From: Sternotherus odoratus
Lineage: Eukaryota; Chordata; Testudines; Kinosternidae
NCBI GenBank assembly: GCA_032164245.1
Contig: JAVMKO010000002.1
Coordinates: 94,749,340 to 94,813,339, forward strand
Direction of reading: 5' to 3'
DNA: 64,000 nt
Below, piece by piece: positions 33,946 to 45,314 of this stretch; the stretch's first letter is position 1, and every line of letters begins with the position of its first letter. A program made the translations under genes and the position numbers. A model generated the notes under the pieces. That model saw nothing but the letters and a program-made list of their open reading frames with translations, was not told the DNA's origin and ran no database searches.

Positions 33946-34980
33946 AATTAACCAATTAGTGATGGTGAGGTTCAGGGGCTGGTTGTTAATAACTACTTGT
34001 CTTCTTAGGCTCTAGTCCTGCTAAGACTTTGTGCATATGCTTAACTTTACACATTGTGGGTGGGCCCATTGGCTTCAAATGAGAAATAACAATTAAAACT
34101 ATAAATTTCCCTGGTGGGAGAAGGCTGCAGGTTCCACCTTGCTTCTCCTCTTTAGGGAGATGGTCCAGTCTCCACTGGCTGAGGTGCTGCCATCCCAGTT
34201 GGTGCTTTCATAAGCCTTTTCCTCATATGAACATCTTATGCTCCCATTTGCTGGGGCTAGTGGTTACAGTGCTGGGCATGTGAACACCACATTCCAAGGA
34301 TGTGCTTCCTCCCATATAAGACATAATTCTCCCTGTCGAGAGGCAAAGGTGGAGAAGGGAGAAATGCCTGCACCTTCAAGCACAGTCCTGACTTGGGAAA
34401 GATGAGTGTGATAAATCAAAATACCACCCACCCTGTGCAACTGCACTGGTGAGTGTGCATTACAAATTCCCCTCTGTGTCCGATCTGCAGGGGATGTGAG
34501 GCCTAGCTCCTTAGAGGTATTTATGCACCTAATTACTAATAATTTCAATGGGAGTTAGGCACTTAAATACTTTTGAGGTCCTGGGCGTCAGTCTATTGCA
34601 GCCCCAGCATGAGAGCTTTGGCTCTTTCACTCTAGCTGGAGGAGATCGTATCTTTAGCGCTGGAGGTCTTCTGCACGGGACTGATCTGGAATAGAGTGAT
34701 GGCTGCCCTGTTCAGCTAACTTTCCTGGGTTTTTCTGCCCTTGCTATTTGCTTTACAAGCCCTTTACTTAAAACCAATCCAGTCCTAAGAGACAGGTATC
34801 AGGTAGCAAGCCATTGCTGGACATTACCAGCTTAGGGAGGCTTGGGGTTTATTCCAGAGAGGGGAAGTCACAGGGCCTTTAAAGGGCACGATCTTCTGTG
34901 GAATCAGATTGCCAAACTCCAAGTCTTGGCCTGGGAAGATGTGTTAAGATAGATTATCTAATAACAGATATGGGAGCACT

Positions 34981-35025
<45 letters not shown>

Positions 35026-37110
35026 TATTTGACTGACAATTATATAGGAGAAGGGAGTCAGTAGTAGCAGCTAGTAACATAATATTTTTATCTTCCTCAA
35101 GAACAATGGCTTCTAAAGCCCAGATTTTTTTTATTGTTTCCTTTTCTTCTCTTCTCTTTCCTCTGTCTTGGCATGGAGAACCAGCTGTTGATACTGGGAA
35201 ACTGACCCCTAAACCTTCCTCCTCACAAAGGAATCCAACCCTATCCGAATAATTTTAAATGGGTAGTAGCAATTTATAAAATCATGTCTGACTAGTGAAT
35301 CCTAACTCATTTTGGGGATCTCTTGTGTTTTCTACAAACCTTCTCTTACTGGGAACAGACCAGAACTATGGGAGACAGAAAGAGGTAATTTACACCCTTT
35401 TCCTCAGTGTTCACAGCTGTCAAAGGAAATACTGCTGCTTCTGGAAAGGAAGTATGTACATAGTCAAAATACCCACATATGTTCCTGCTGCAGCTCCTGC
35501 TCATGATGAAAGCCCTTTCAGTCTGGGATCAAAAGTTTGGTGTGTGGAAAGCCTTCAGAGAGAATCTCTTTCTTCCAGGGCCTTTGGGGCTCACTACTCA
35601 CAAGTTCCAAACCAACTGGGTTGACCGTCACTATCTGAAGTTGATTTGGTGTCTTCTGTCAAATGAATTTGGTGGGCCCCATCCATTTCTCAATGGACAG
35701 CTATTCCCAAATCACCAGCACTGCTGGCAACTAATTGGCACAGAAGGTGACAGTCTCAGCAGGGAGTCCAAGGAGGCGATGCGCAAGAAGCTCAACCTAC
35801 TTGAGGTACATTGACTGTTGTCTGTATGGTACATATTCTATGAATAAATGGAACTCATTTGTTTCCACTACTGTCATTCCTTGTTCCTGTCATCAGAACT
35901 AAATTCACTTGTGTTTTCAGGTATGTTTCGGAAATTGTCTACATCTTTCACCGCACTCGTAATCCTATTAGAAGAAGTATTCATTTTTTGGGTAGAGTGT
36001 TGGATCTTTCATTCATTCGTTTGTCTTTTCATTTGATCTGACATGGTGATATAGCAGCCTTCTAATGTAATAACCTTGATGAAATAAGTTTTTCCCTTTG
36101 GAGATTACTGTTGTTTAAATGGTTCATCATAAGCATTTATTTGTCTGGCTCTGAATAATGGATGGAGAATCTGGCCCTGAGTAAATGTTACATTGTAAGT
36201 AAATAGGAATATGTAAGTAAAGCATGTGGCTGTACTATTTTGCAATGTACTTTCACAAAAAGTTCAAAATGTCTTTTAGTCTTGGATTACTGCATGAATG
36301 ACCAGCATTATTTGAACAGTTTTGGATTTAAGAGTTTTAAAAATCAGGATAAAACCATCCATCCACCATCATAATCCTATTTACAGCATTAATAACCTAC
36401 TGCATTGCAGGAGAACAAATTTCAGCTGACAAAATCTTCAAACATAAGGAAATGGCTTTAACCTTTTGTCCATTAGAAAGGGAAGAGAAAAGAGATTATG
36501 GCAGCCAAATTATAACACTTGCATTTTGAATCATTTAAACCGCTTTAGGCATGTGGCTGTATTTTTTAGGACTGAGGTTTGTTTGTTTTTTTGTAGACAC
36601 TGGAATAAATCTTTAAAGCAGTTACAGTAAAACAGCTCTAATTAAACTATAAGGATGGTATTGTTAATGGCATAGTTTGGCTCATGTTAAAAAACTAAAT
36701 TACCATACTGGGACCAGTGATTATGGGACTCCCAACTTGAGACTCCTTAATGGGGCTTGATTTTCAGAGGCGATCAGCTCAAGTTGCACCCCAAAATAAC
36801 TAGCTACATTTAATTATGTGTAGACCATCATGTCTAATAATAGCCAAGAACGTGCGCTGCAGCTATTGTGTGCTTCATTCTCTTATTGGTAAATAAAACA
36901 ACCACAAAATTAGAAGATTTAGAAATGTTTTTAAAATGAATGACTAAGCATAGGATAATATCACTATTAGAGTAGGGAACATAAAAATGTTACTGAAGAC
37001 CAAATCCGGGTCATTTGCCCACAGCTAAAAACTTCCCCCTACTTCACTACCCAGTCTCCTCCTCAACTCTCTGTTACTTAAATGCCTCCATCACCATAAT
37101 ATCCAGGTGC
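33946..37110. other. Non-coding stretch with a GA microsatellite
   Basis: No gene or transposon is recognised in about 3.2 kb. Overlapping open frames at 35295-35814 have no known motif. The part 36400-36720 is AT-rich and repeat-free and may be a conserved element. Confidence 0.5.
34985..35022. repeat. (GA)n microsatellite
   Basis: Nineteen uninterrupted AG units, the longest pure dinucleotide run in the window. Confidence 0.95.
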
Positions 37111-37307
37111 CTTGCAATATTTATCCTTACAGCACCCTGTGAGGTAGGGAAATGCTATTATTGCTATTCTACAGAGGGGGAAACCGAGGGGTAGAGAGAT
37201 TAAATAACTTGCTCGATTTCACACCAGAAGCCTGTAGTAGAGCAAGGAACTGAACCCAAGTCTCTAGAGGCCCAAGGTTGCACCCTAACCACTGGACCAC
37301 CCCAGCC
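37111..37307 (-). repeat. MIR/CORE-SINE
   Basis: On the minus strand it runs GGTCCAGTGGTTAGGGTGC, CTTGGGTTCAGTTCC, then CAAGTTATTTAATCTCTC, CGGTTTCCCCCTCTGTAGAA and CTACCTCACAGGGTG. This is the standard order of MIR (tRNA head, core, L2-type tail). Confidence 0.85.
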
Positions 37308-39119
37308 TTTCCTGTTAAGGAAATCTTGGGGAAGCCAATGGTAGAGGGAATAAAGGGGTTATAGGGCTCTGGAAGGAGAAGCATAAAAAAATCTGTGCCA
37401 GTCAGAGAGGCACAAGTGGGATTCCCCCAATTCCTGGTGATGGGCATAAGTCACAGGGGCAATGCCTCAACTGATGTATAGCAGTTTAAACCAGCTAAGG
37501 ATCTGCCTCTGAGTTCAGATTAAGATCTGACTGTTCAAGTCTGGTGGAGAAATTTGTGTTCTGAGCCTGCTCAGGAAGTTGGGGTTTAAATCTAAATTTG
37601 AGCTTCTAAAAAGTTTGGAGGTGGGTGTTTGGATCTGTCATTCCACTTCCGACCCATCTGCGGGGGTTTTGGTCTCACGGTTACATGGGTTGGTGTGGGG
37701 AAAGGGAGGCATAATCCAAATCCTATCTAATCTATCCAGGTTTCAGTAATGACACCCATCACTAGAGTGGCTGAGCACTTTCCCAAGATTTCCCTTCCAG
37801 ATTTGTTTTTTTGGAGTTTAAGTCCTTCACTATGGAATAACTGTTAAGATAGGTCAATATGCCAGCCAACAGACCTTCATGTATTACTTATTAAATTTGG
37901 AATTTGTTGTATCAGTATTTTAAATTATTCTTTAGGCTTGCATAGCATCTGCAGGTCTTGTGAGCAGTTCTAACGAGAACCATTAGCCCTTACCGCCAGT
38001 TGGCAGAATTGGTGTAAGAATCTGAATAGAAGGGGAAAATATGGGGTGAGAAGAAAGTGAATTTCCCTGTGCTTGTGTTAAAAGTGAAATCATTTAAGCA
38101 TGAGAAATGCCCTCAGATCCCTTCTTCTAGCCTTTTCCTCTCCTCTGAGATTAATAAATAAAATATAGGCTACAGAGGAACATTTGTATTTTCCAGGTTG
38201 ATTTTTATTTTGTTTTATCCAGGGAGGCGGATGCACGTAGTCTGACAGGAGGCATTAAGATCAATGAACATTTTTAACTTCACAGACTTCTCCCCCTTGA
38301 AGCAAAACATTTTAAAAGGGGTCAGGGAGAGGGAGTGAGCCTTTTATGGCAAAACTAGCAAACACTTGTGCTCGTGGAACTTCCCGTGTTTCACATCAAA
38401 GGAAAGAGTCACCCTTCATTAAAGGTAAAAGACGGATTATTACAGGATCTAATTTATCTTTTGATTCCAGCAGATAACACAGTTACATTACCATGCTTGG
38501 CTGCTGTGCAGCTCCCCAGGGTGAAGGAAAAGAGACCACAGGGTGGTTAATAATAATGCAGAAATCTCAATCAGTTGGAAAGTCGTCTGTCAAGCAAGCA
38601 TCCAAAAATTCAGAAGCTCTTTAGAATGGAAGTTGCACAAGAAGAGGCTCCCCTGGGAGATATTTGGAACTTCCCAGTTTTCATCTGAGGCAAAACCAGA
38701 AAACTCAGGAAAAATGTAAACAAACAAAAATTCCAAGCAAACCTTTTTGAAACACAAAGAAGGTCCAGGCTCATCCATTTAATTTGAAACTAACCTTATT
38801 TCTTCCAGATCAGTTCTCTCATTTGTCCTGGTGAAACAAGAGTTTTGATGGGAGCAAAAAGGGAAAGTTTACCACTATGAAAGAACTCCCATTTAGGTCT
38901 TGATCCTACCAGCTGAAGACAGTTAAGACTTGGGGTTTTTAACAGGTGTAAAGGGAAAATAATGCTTGAAGCTTGGAATCTTCTGATTAAAAAGGAAGAT
39001 TACTGCTGGGGAAACTGGTCTGTTACTTAATCCAGATTGTCATATTCTGTCCTCAGTCGTATGTATTGAATCCTAGTGCCTTCAGTATTGAGGCATATGT
39101 GTGTAACTATGTGTAGCAT
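37308..39119. other. Non-coding stretch, nothing recognised
   Basis: No gene or repeat recognised. Confidence 0.5.
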
Positions 39120-39345
39120 GAAATGCAGGAGGGTCTCATAATTGAGGCATTGGCCTGGGACTTAGGAGATCTGGGTTCATTTCCCAGATCTCAAACATAT
39201 GTCCTGTTTGACTTTGGGCAAGTCAGTTCTAATTCCTGGGTGTGTCAGTTCTCTATCTTTAAAATAAGGATACTACTACTTCTCTATTTTATAGGAGTGA
39301 AGTAGGATAACTTCAATGTTTGTGTGGTGCTCCAAAACTGTGGAG
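39120..39345 (+). repeat. MIR/CORE-SINE
   Basis: AGATCTGGGTTCATTTCCCA, then GACTTTGGGCAAGTCAG, TCAGTTCTCTATCTTTAAAA and a tail with ATAACTTCAATG follow the MIR order on the plus strand. Confidence 0.8.
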
Positions 39346-40039
39346 ATTGGTTTCTAGAAGAGCCTATAAAATGAATACATCACAACCAAGTTACAGTAAG
39401 GCTAGATAAACAGCAGCATGCCTTCAAGTCTTGTATGTTTTATAAAGAATGGAAGGCTGAGGAGTATGCTATTAATTTTAATTTGAATTATCCCAACCAA
39501 ACTTGCATTGGAGAATGTCTTTGACACAGATCAAATTAATGTTCCCATGGGAACGAAGCTGTAATCTCTATGATAGGTCATAGTGCTGCTTCTAGGGTGA
39601 AAATGTTTGCTCTTGAAGTCACCTGGATGCTGAAGATGAGGCAAGCAAATGAATTTCATTTATGACTCCGGGGGAGGGGGGGACGGGACTCAAAATTCTG
39701 CAAAAATATTTTGTATACAGTTTGAATTTTTGTAATGGAAAAACCTAGAGTCTCTCTAAATAAGTCCAAGATATCAAGTCCTTTCATGTTTCAGGTCAGG
39801 CAGGGTTACTTTTAGAGATTTATTTGGAAACTAAAGCCTTTAAAAAAATCAGCTTATAAGTTTTATAAGCTGAGGTCTTTTTTCTACTTTAATGATTTTT
39901 TTCCCCACGTTTAACAGCCTCTCCACATTTTAGTTCATGCACCATTAATGGAAGCAAATCATTACACTGATTTTAAAAATTCACTCCAAGGAGCCAATAG
40001 GCTGTGACAACTACTAAGTGAAGTTTCAAGGTTGCTGTA
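39346..40039. other. Non-coding stretch, nothing recognised
   Basis: About 700 bases of AT-rich sequence. Confidence 0.5.
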
Positions 40040-40730
40040 AATATCAGACTCATAGAAATGTAGGTCTGGAAGGGATCTCAAGAGGTCACCAAATTCAGCC
40101 CCCTATGTTAAGGCAGGACCAAGTATACCTTAGACAATCCCTGACAGATGTTTGTGTAACCTGTTCTTAAAAATCTCTAATGATGGAGATTCCACAACCT
40201 CCCTTGGAAGCTTAGTCCAATGTTTAACTATCTTTATAGTTAAAAAAACGATTCCTAGTATCTAACCCAAATCTCCCTTGCTGCAAATTAAGCCCATTAC
40301 TTCTTGTCCTACCTTCAGTGGACACAGAGAACAACTGATCACTCTCCTCTTTATAACAGCCCTTAGCATATTTGAAGACTATCAGGATTCCCCCTTGGTC
40401 ATCTTTTCTCAAGTCTAAACATGCCCAATATTTTAGAACTTTTCCTCATAAACTCAGATTTTGCTGAACCTTTTGTCATTTTTGTTGCTCTTCTCCGGAT
40501 TCTTTCCAATTTGTCCACATTTTTTAAAGTATGGTACCCAGAGCTGGACATAGTACTCCAGCTGAGGCCTCCCTAGTACCAAGGAGAATGGGAAAATTAC
40601 CTACTGCTTCCTTCTAATACACCCTAGAGTAATAGCTTTTTTTCACAGCTGTATCACATTTTTAACTACTTCAGTTTTGTGATTTCCTATAACCCCTGGC
40701 CTCCCACAATTTGTAATAGAGCATTTTAAA

Positions 40731-40752
40731 CCCCCCCCCCCCCCCCCCCCCC
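40731..40752. repeat. Poly-C tract followed by (CA)n
   Basis: Twenty-two C residues, then GCCACACACACAC, inside the CR1. Confidence 0.95.
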
Positions 40753-41349
40753 GCCACACACACACTCCTGTGAAGACCTTTGCAATTGTTTTCATTGAAT
40801 TTCATCTTCTTGATTTCGGATCACTTCTGCAATTTGTCAAGGTTGTTTTGAATTCTAATCCTGGCCTCCAGAGTGCTTGCAACCCCTTGCAGTGTGGTGT
40901 CATCTGCAGATTTTATAAGCATACTCCTCCATTCTGTTATCCAAGTCATTAATGAAAATATTAAGTAGTACCGGAGGGACGACTGACCCTGTAGGGCCCC
41001 ACTAGATACTGCCTCACAGTTTGACAGTGAGCCATTCATAACTACTCTTTGAGTATGGTCTTTCAAACCGTTTCACACCCACCTTATAGTAAATTCATCT
41101 AGACCATGTTTCCCTACTGCTTATGCGAATGTCATGTTGGACTATATCAAAAGCCTTGTTAAAAGCAAGATATATCACCTAGACAGCTTCTCCCCTATCC
41201 AATAGGCCAATAATCCTATCAAAGAAGGAAATTAGGTTGGTTTGATATGATTCGTTCTTGACAAATCCATGCTGGCCAAGCCTTATACCCTGTCATCCAT
41301 TTGTGCTTACAAATTGGTTGTTTAATAATGTGTTGCAATATCTTCCCAG

Positions 41350-41601
41350 CAGGGGTGGCTCTATGTTTTTTGCCGCCCCAAGCATGGCAGTCAGATGGCC
41401 TTTGGCGACAGGCCTGCGGAGGTCTGCTGTTCCTGCCCCGATTCGGTGGCGTTTCTGCGAGAGGTCTGCTGCCGAATCCGAGGGACCAGCAAACCTCCCG
41501 AAGGCTGCCTGACTGCGCCCTTACAGCAACCTGCAGGCCGCCCCCTGCGCCTGGCCGCCCCAGGCACGCATTTGCTGCGCTGGCGCCTGGAGCCGCCCTT
41601 G
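41350..41601. mobile_element. hAT-superfamily MITE (252 bp) with perfect 8-bp TSD
   Basis: The left end CAGGGGTGGCTCTATG and the right end, in reverse complement CAAGGGCGGCTCCAGG, form terminal inverted repeats. CTTCCCAG is duplicated exactly at 41342-41349 and 41602-41609, the eight-base TSD of hAT elements. The interior is GC-rich with no coding capacity. Removing it and one TSD rejoins the CR1 reverse-transcriptase sequence, so it is younger than the CR1. Confidence 0.95.
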
Positions 41602-42700
41602 CTTCCCAGGTATCAAAGCTAGGCTGGCTGGTATATAATTCCCTGGGTGGTCCTTGTTCCCCTTTTTAAAGGTAGGTACTCCAGTCTTCTGGAATCTCTC
41701 CCATCCTCCATGTGTTCTCAAAGATAATCACTAATGGTTCCAAGATTGCGTTAGCTTGGTCCTTAAGTACCCTAGGGAATTCCATCAGGCCCCTCCAACT
41801 TGAATATATCCAACTTATCTAAATAGTCTTCAACCTGTTCTTTCCCTATTTTAGCTTGTGTCCCTTCCCCTTTGTTGTTAATATTAAGTGTGATAAGTAT
41901 CTGGTTACAATTTACCTTTTCAGTGAAGACTGAAGCAAAATCGGCATTAAACATCTCCGCTTTTTTGATGTAGTCTGTTGTTAATAGTGGACGTCCACTT
42001 TCCATCATTTTTCTCTTGCTTGTAATGTATTTAAAGAACCTCCTCTTATTGCCTTTTATGTCCCTTGCTAGGTGTAACTTGTTTTGTGCCTTAGCATTTC
42101 TGATTTTGTCCCTAGATGCTTATGTTATTCTTTTGTGCTCATCCTTAGCAATTTGTCCATGTTTCCAATTTTTGTTGGATTCCTTTTTGATTTTCAGGTC
42201 ATTGAAGACCACTGGGTGGAATCCTACTTCCTCTTACTATTCTTCCTATCTTTCCTTCACTTTGGAATAATGTCCTATTTCACCTTTAATGGCATCACTT
42301 TGAGAAACTGCCCACTCTTCTGTCTCCTTTTTCCCTTTGATTTTCTTCCCACAGGACCTTACCTACCAGTTCTCTCCGTTTGTTAAAGTCTGCTTTTTTA
42401 AAGCCCATTGTCCTTATTCTGCTGCTTTCACTTCTTTCTCTCTCTCGAATGATAGATTCTATCATTTCATGATCACTTTCACCAAAATTGCCTTCCACTT
42501 TCAGATTCGCAACCAATTCCTCCCTGTTAGAATTAAGTCTAAAATGGTTGTCCCCCTCTGATACAAAAAGTTGTTTTCAGTACATTCTAAGAATTGATTG
42601 GACATTTTGTTTGTTGACATATTACTTTTCCAATAGATGTCTTGGTAGTTAAAGTCCCCTATTACTTCCAGGTCTTGTGTTTTGGATATTTCATTACATT

Positions 42701-43233
42701 GTCAAGGTTCAGTGGGTCCTGCTATTCATCCTGTGATCTTGCCTTCATTGAAGCATCTTTGGATGCCAACCATCCCTGCTATCCAGAATGTTCTTTCTCC
42801 TGTTATTGCCCCTATCTTGACTTGATCCTGTGTCCCTGTTCATCTGCCCATGCAGGAGGACCTCTGGCATCTATGTCCTCCAGGTTGAAGAGTGATGTTC
42901 CACAGATTCCTTTATACCTAATCCACTTCTGCCACAGCATTTTTGAAGTTCTGTGTCAACAATTGTTTAGATACCAGAGGTTCTGGAAGTATGAGAGTTT
43001 TTGGACTGGAAGGTAGTCCAAACCTAAGACAAGAATGCCAACTATGCTGAGATTCAGGATAGATACAGGAACTGAACTGGCAGGATGGGAATATACGTCA
43101 CCTGTGGAGGAACAGATGAACGATTAAAACTCAGCAAAGATGGGAGGATTATTGACTTAAATAAAGTCCAGGACACCAGGAAATCTCAAACTTGGCTGTC
43201 TGGTCTCCAGAAGTGGCTAAAATACCTTCTGTC
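42701..43233. other. Non-coding stretch, nothing recognised
   Basis: Unique-looking sequence into which the large hAT element inserted. Confidence 0.5.
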
Positions 43234-43409
43234 CTGTAGGTCAGGGGTCTCCAAACTACGGCCCGCGGGCCGGATGCGGCCCGCGAGGCCCTCTCATCCG
43301 GCCCGCGGAGATCTTTTTGGCTATTTAGGGAATTTTTGGCTCTTTTGAGCTTTTCGCTGGGACGGCTCCGCGCTGGGGCCTGGAAGCGCCGCGCGGGCCG
43401 CCAGCCGCG

Positions 43410-43720
43410 GGGCCGGGACGCGCCGCGTGCTCGGCTGCCGCCCCGGGGCCGGGACCCGCCGCGTGCTCGGCTGCCGCCCCGGGGCCGGGACCCGCCGCGT
43501 GCTCGGCTGCCGCCCCGGGGCCGGGACCCGCCGCGTGCTCGGCTGCCGCCCCGGGGCCGGGACCCGCCGCGTGCTCGGCTGCCGCCCCGGGGCCGGGACC
43601 CGCCGCGTGCTCGGCTGCCGCCCCGGGGCCGGGACCCGCCGCGTGCTCGGCTGCCGCCCCGGGGCCGGGACGCGCCGCGTGCTCGGCTGCCGCCGCCGGC
43701 CGGGACGCGCCGCGTGCTCC
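43410..43720. repeat. 36-bp GC-rich minisatellite, about eight copies
   Basis: Units containing CTCGGCTGCCGCCCCGGGG start at 43430, 43466, 43502, 43538, 43574, 43610, 43646 and 43682. The 36-base period is a multiple of three, so Arg/Pro/Ala-rich frames stay open on both strands. The CG content is very high for this genome and little CG decay is visible, suggesting youth or lack of methylation. Confidence 0.95.
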
Positions 43721-43844
43721 GCTGCCGCCGGCGGCCAGGGACGGCTCAGAGCTGGGGCCGGGACGCGCCACACCGCCACCCAGTTACAGGGGGCGAAACA
43801 AGGAGCCACCCACTGCCAGGCGGCGAACCGGTCTGTGGGGAGAG

Positions 43845-44628
43845 ACCGGGTTGAGCGGGTCAGTTGGGGGGGGGGGGAAGAGACCGGGCTGGGTGGGTCA
43901 GTTGGGGGGTGGGTGGGAGGGAAGGAGGTTTTGGGGTGAGAGACCTGGCTGGGTGGGTCATTTGGGGGGGGTTGGAGGAAAGGAGGTTTTGGGGTGAGAG
44001 ACCGGGCTGGGTGGGTCAGTTGGGGGGTGGGTGGGAGGGAAGGAGGTTTTGGGGTGAGAGACCTGACTGGGTGGGTCATTTGGGGGGGGGTTGGAGGAAA
44101 GGAGGTTTTGGGGTGAGAGACCTGGCTGGGTGGGTCATTTGGGGGGGGGGGTTGGAGGAAAGGAGGTTTTGTGGTGAGACCGGGCTGGGTGGGTCATTTG
44201 GGGGGTGGGTGGGAGGGAAGGAGGTTTTGGGGTGAGAGACCTGGCTGGGTGGGTCATTTGGGGGGGGGGGTTTGGAGGAAAGGAGGTTTTGGGGTGAGAG
44301 ACCTGGCTGGGTGGGTCATTGGGGGGGGGGTTGGAGGAAAGGAGGTTTTGGGGTGAGAGACCGGGCTGGGTGGGTCAGTTGGGGGGTGGGTGGGAGGGAA
44401 GGAGGTTTTGGGGTGAGAGACCTGGCTAGGTGGGTCATTTGGGGGGGGGGGTTGGAGGAAAGGAGGTTTTGGGGTGAGACCGGGCTGGGTGGGTCAGTTG
44501 GGGGGTGGGTGGGAGGGAAGGAGGTTTTGGGGTGAGAGACCTGGCTGGGTGGGTCATTGGGGGGGGGGGGTTGGAGGAAAGGAGGTTTTGGGGGGAGAGA
44601 CCTGGCTGGGTGGGTCAGTTGGGGGGTT
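43845..44628. repeat. About 60-bp G-rich minisatellite, roughly 13-14 copies, two alternating subtypes
   Basis: Each unit contains GGCTGGGTGGGTCA and AAGGAGGTTTTGGGGTGAGA. One subtype has GTTGGGGGGTGGGTGGGAGG, the other TTTGGGGGGGGTTGGAGG, and the two largely alternate, giving a dimeric higher-order pattern. Each unit carries four or more G-runs, a G-quadruplex-type pattern. Confidence 0.95.
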
Positions 44629-45137
44629 GATGTGTAGTGTTCATGTGTAGTGAACAGGTGTTCATGTGTAGTGTTCATGTGTAGTGAACAGGTGTTCATG
44701 TGTAGTGTTCATGTGTAATGTTCATGTGTGGTGAACAGGTGTTCATGTGTAGTGTTCATGTGTAATGTTCATGTGTAGTGAACAGGTGTTCATGTGTAGT
44801 GTTCATGTGTGGTGAACAGGTGTTCATGTGTAGTGTTCATGTGTGGTGAACAGGTGTTCATGTGTGGTGAACAGGTGTTCATGTGTGGTGAACAGGTGTT
44901 CATGTGTAGTGTTCATGTGTGGTGAACAGGTGTTCATGTGTAGTGTTCATGTGTGGTGAACAGGTGTTCATGTGTAGTGTTCATGTGTGGTGAACAGGTG
45001 TTCATGTGTAGTGTTCATGTGTGGTGAACAGGTGTTCATGTGTAGTGTTCATGTGTGGTGAACAGGTGTTCATGTGTAGTGTTCATGTGTGGTGAACAGG
45101 TGTTCATGTGTGGTGAACAGGTGTTCATGTGTAGTGT
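44629..45137. repeat. TGTTCATGTG short-unit array with 21-bp and 34-bp higher-order units
   Basis: The words GTTCATGTGTAGT, GTTCATGTGTGGT and GAACAGGT alternate through about 500 bases. Each GAACAGGTGTTC junction is a small inverted repeat. The regular spacing lacks unique spacers, so it is not a CRISPR-type array. It directly abuts the G-rich array. Confidence 0.95.
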
Positions 45138-45314
45138 ATCAATGTGTTATTAAATAATAACTGAATAAAATAATATTAAATAAATAATAAAAAACAACAT
45201 CCATGTTTTGATTCTTTTTTATTTGGACCTCGAGTGTGTTGTCGGCCCCCGAACTGCTATTTGATAGCTAATGCGGCCCTCGGGCTGAAAAGTTTGGAGA
45301 CCCCTGCTGTAGGT

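Larger units (their letters stand above)
40040..42700 (-). mobile_element. CR1 LINE, minus strand, near-complete 3' two-thirds, split by a hAT MITE
   Basis: Read on the minus strand, the element begins in the endonuclease with GDFNYQDIYW (42659-42630) and continues to an intact SDH triplet (about 42469-42477). A linker piece follows (41772-42008: IKKAEMFNADFASVF, EQVEDYLDKLDIFKLEGPDG). Next come a reverse-transcriptase motif A (YLAFNKAFDIV, about 41142-41175) and motif C with ADDT (about 40897-40910). It ends with a 3' untranslated region reaching TTTCTATGAGTC at 40040, the CR1 type of terminus. Motif A has alanine where the first catalytic aspartate is expected. Multiple stops and frameshifts make it a dead copy. 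The hAT MITE at 41350-41601 and a poly-C tract (40731-40752) interrupt it. Confidence 0.88.
43242..45306. mobile_element. Non-autonomous hAT element (2065 bp) composed largely of three tandem arrays
   Basis: The ends CAGGGGTCTCCAAACTACGG (left) and, in reverse complement, CAGGGGTCTCCAAACTTTTC (right) share 16 identical bases. CTGTAGGT is duplicated exactly on each side (43234-43241 and 45307-45314), the eight-base TSD of hAT elements. The subterminal regions carry GGCCCGCGG words. Between about 43410 and 45137 the element is three unrelated tandem arrays in order. A short AT-rich part with ATTAAATAATAAC remains before the right end. No transposase is encoded, so movement depended on a hAT enzyme elsewhere. 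The long open frames (43321-44079 and overlaps) come from the arrays. Confidence 0.93.

Noticed and set aside
35295..35814. Overlapping 109- and 111-residue plus-strand frames
   Set aside because: No domain, no repeat or splice support, and frames overlap each other. Length is within chance for 64 kb.
43321..44079. 252-residue minus-strand open frame and overlapping frames of 120-170 residues
   Set aside because: They follow the 36-bp and 60-bp tandem arrays, are Pro/Arg/Gly-rich, overlap on both strands and have no domain.
44629..45137. CRISPR-like regular array
   Set aside because: Repeats are directly abutting with no unique spacers, no cas genes are near, and the genome is eukaryotic.
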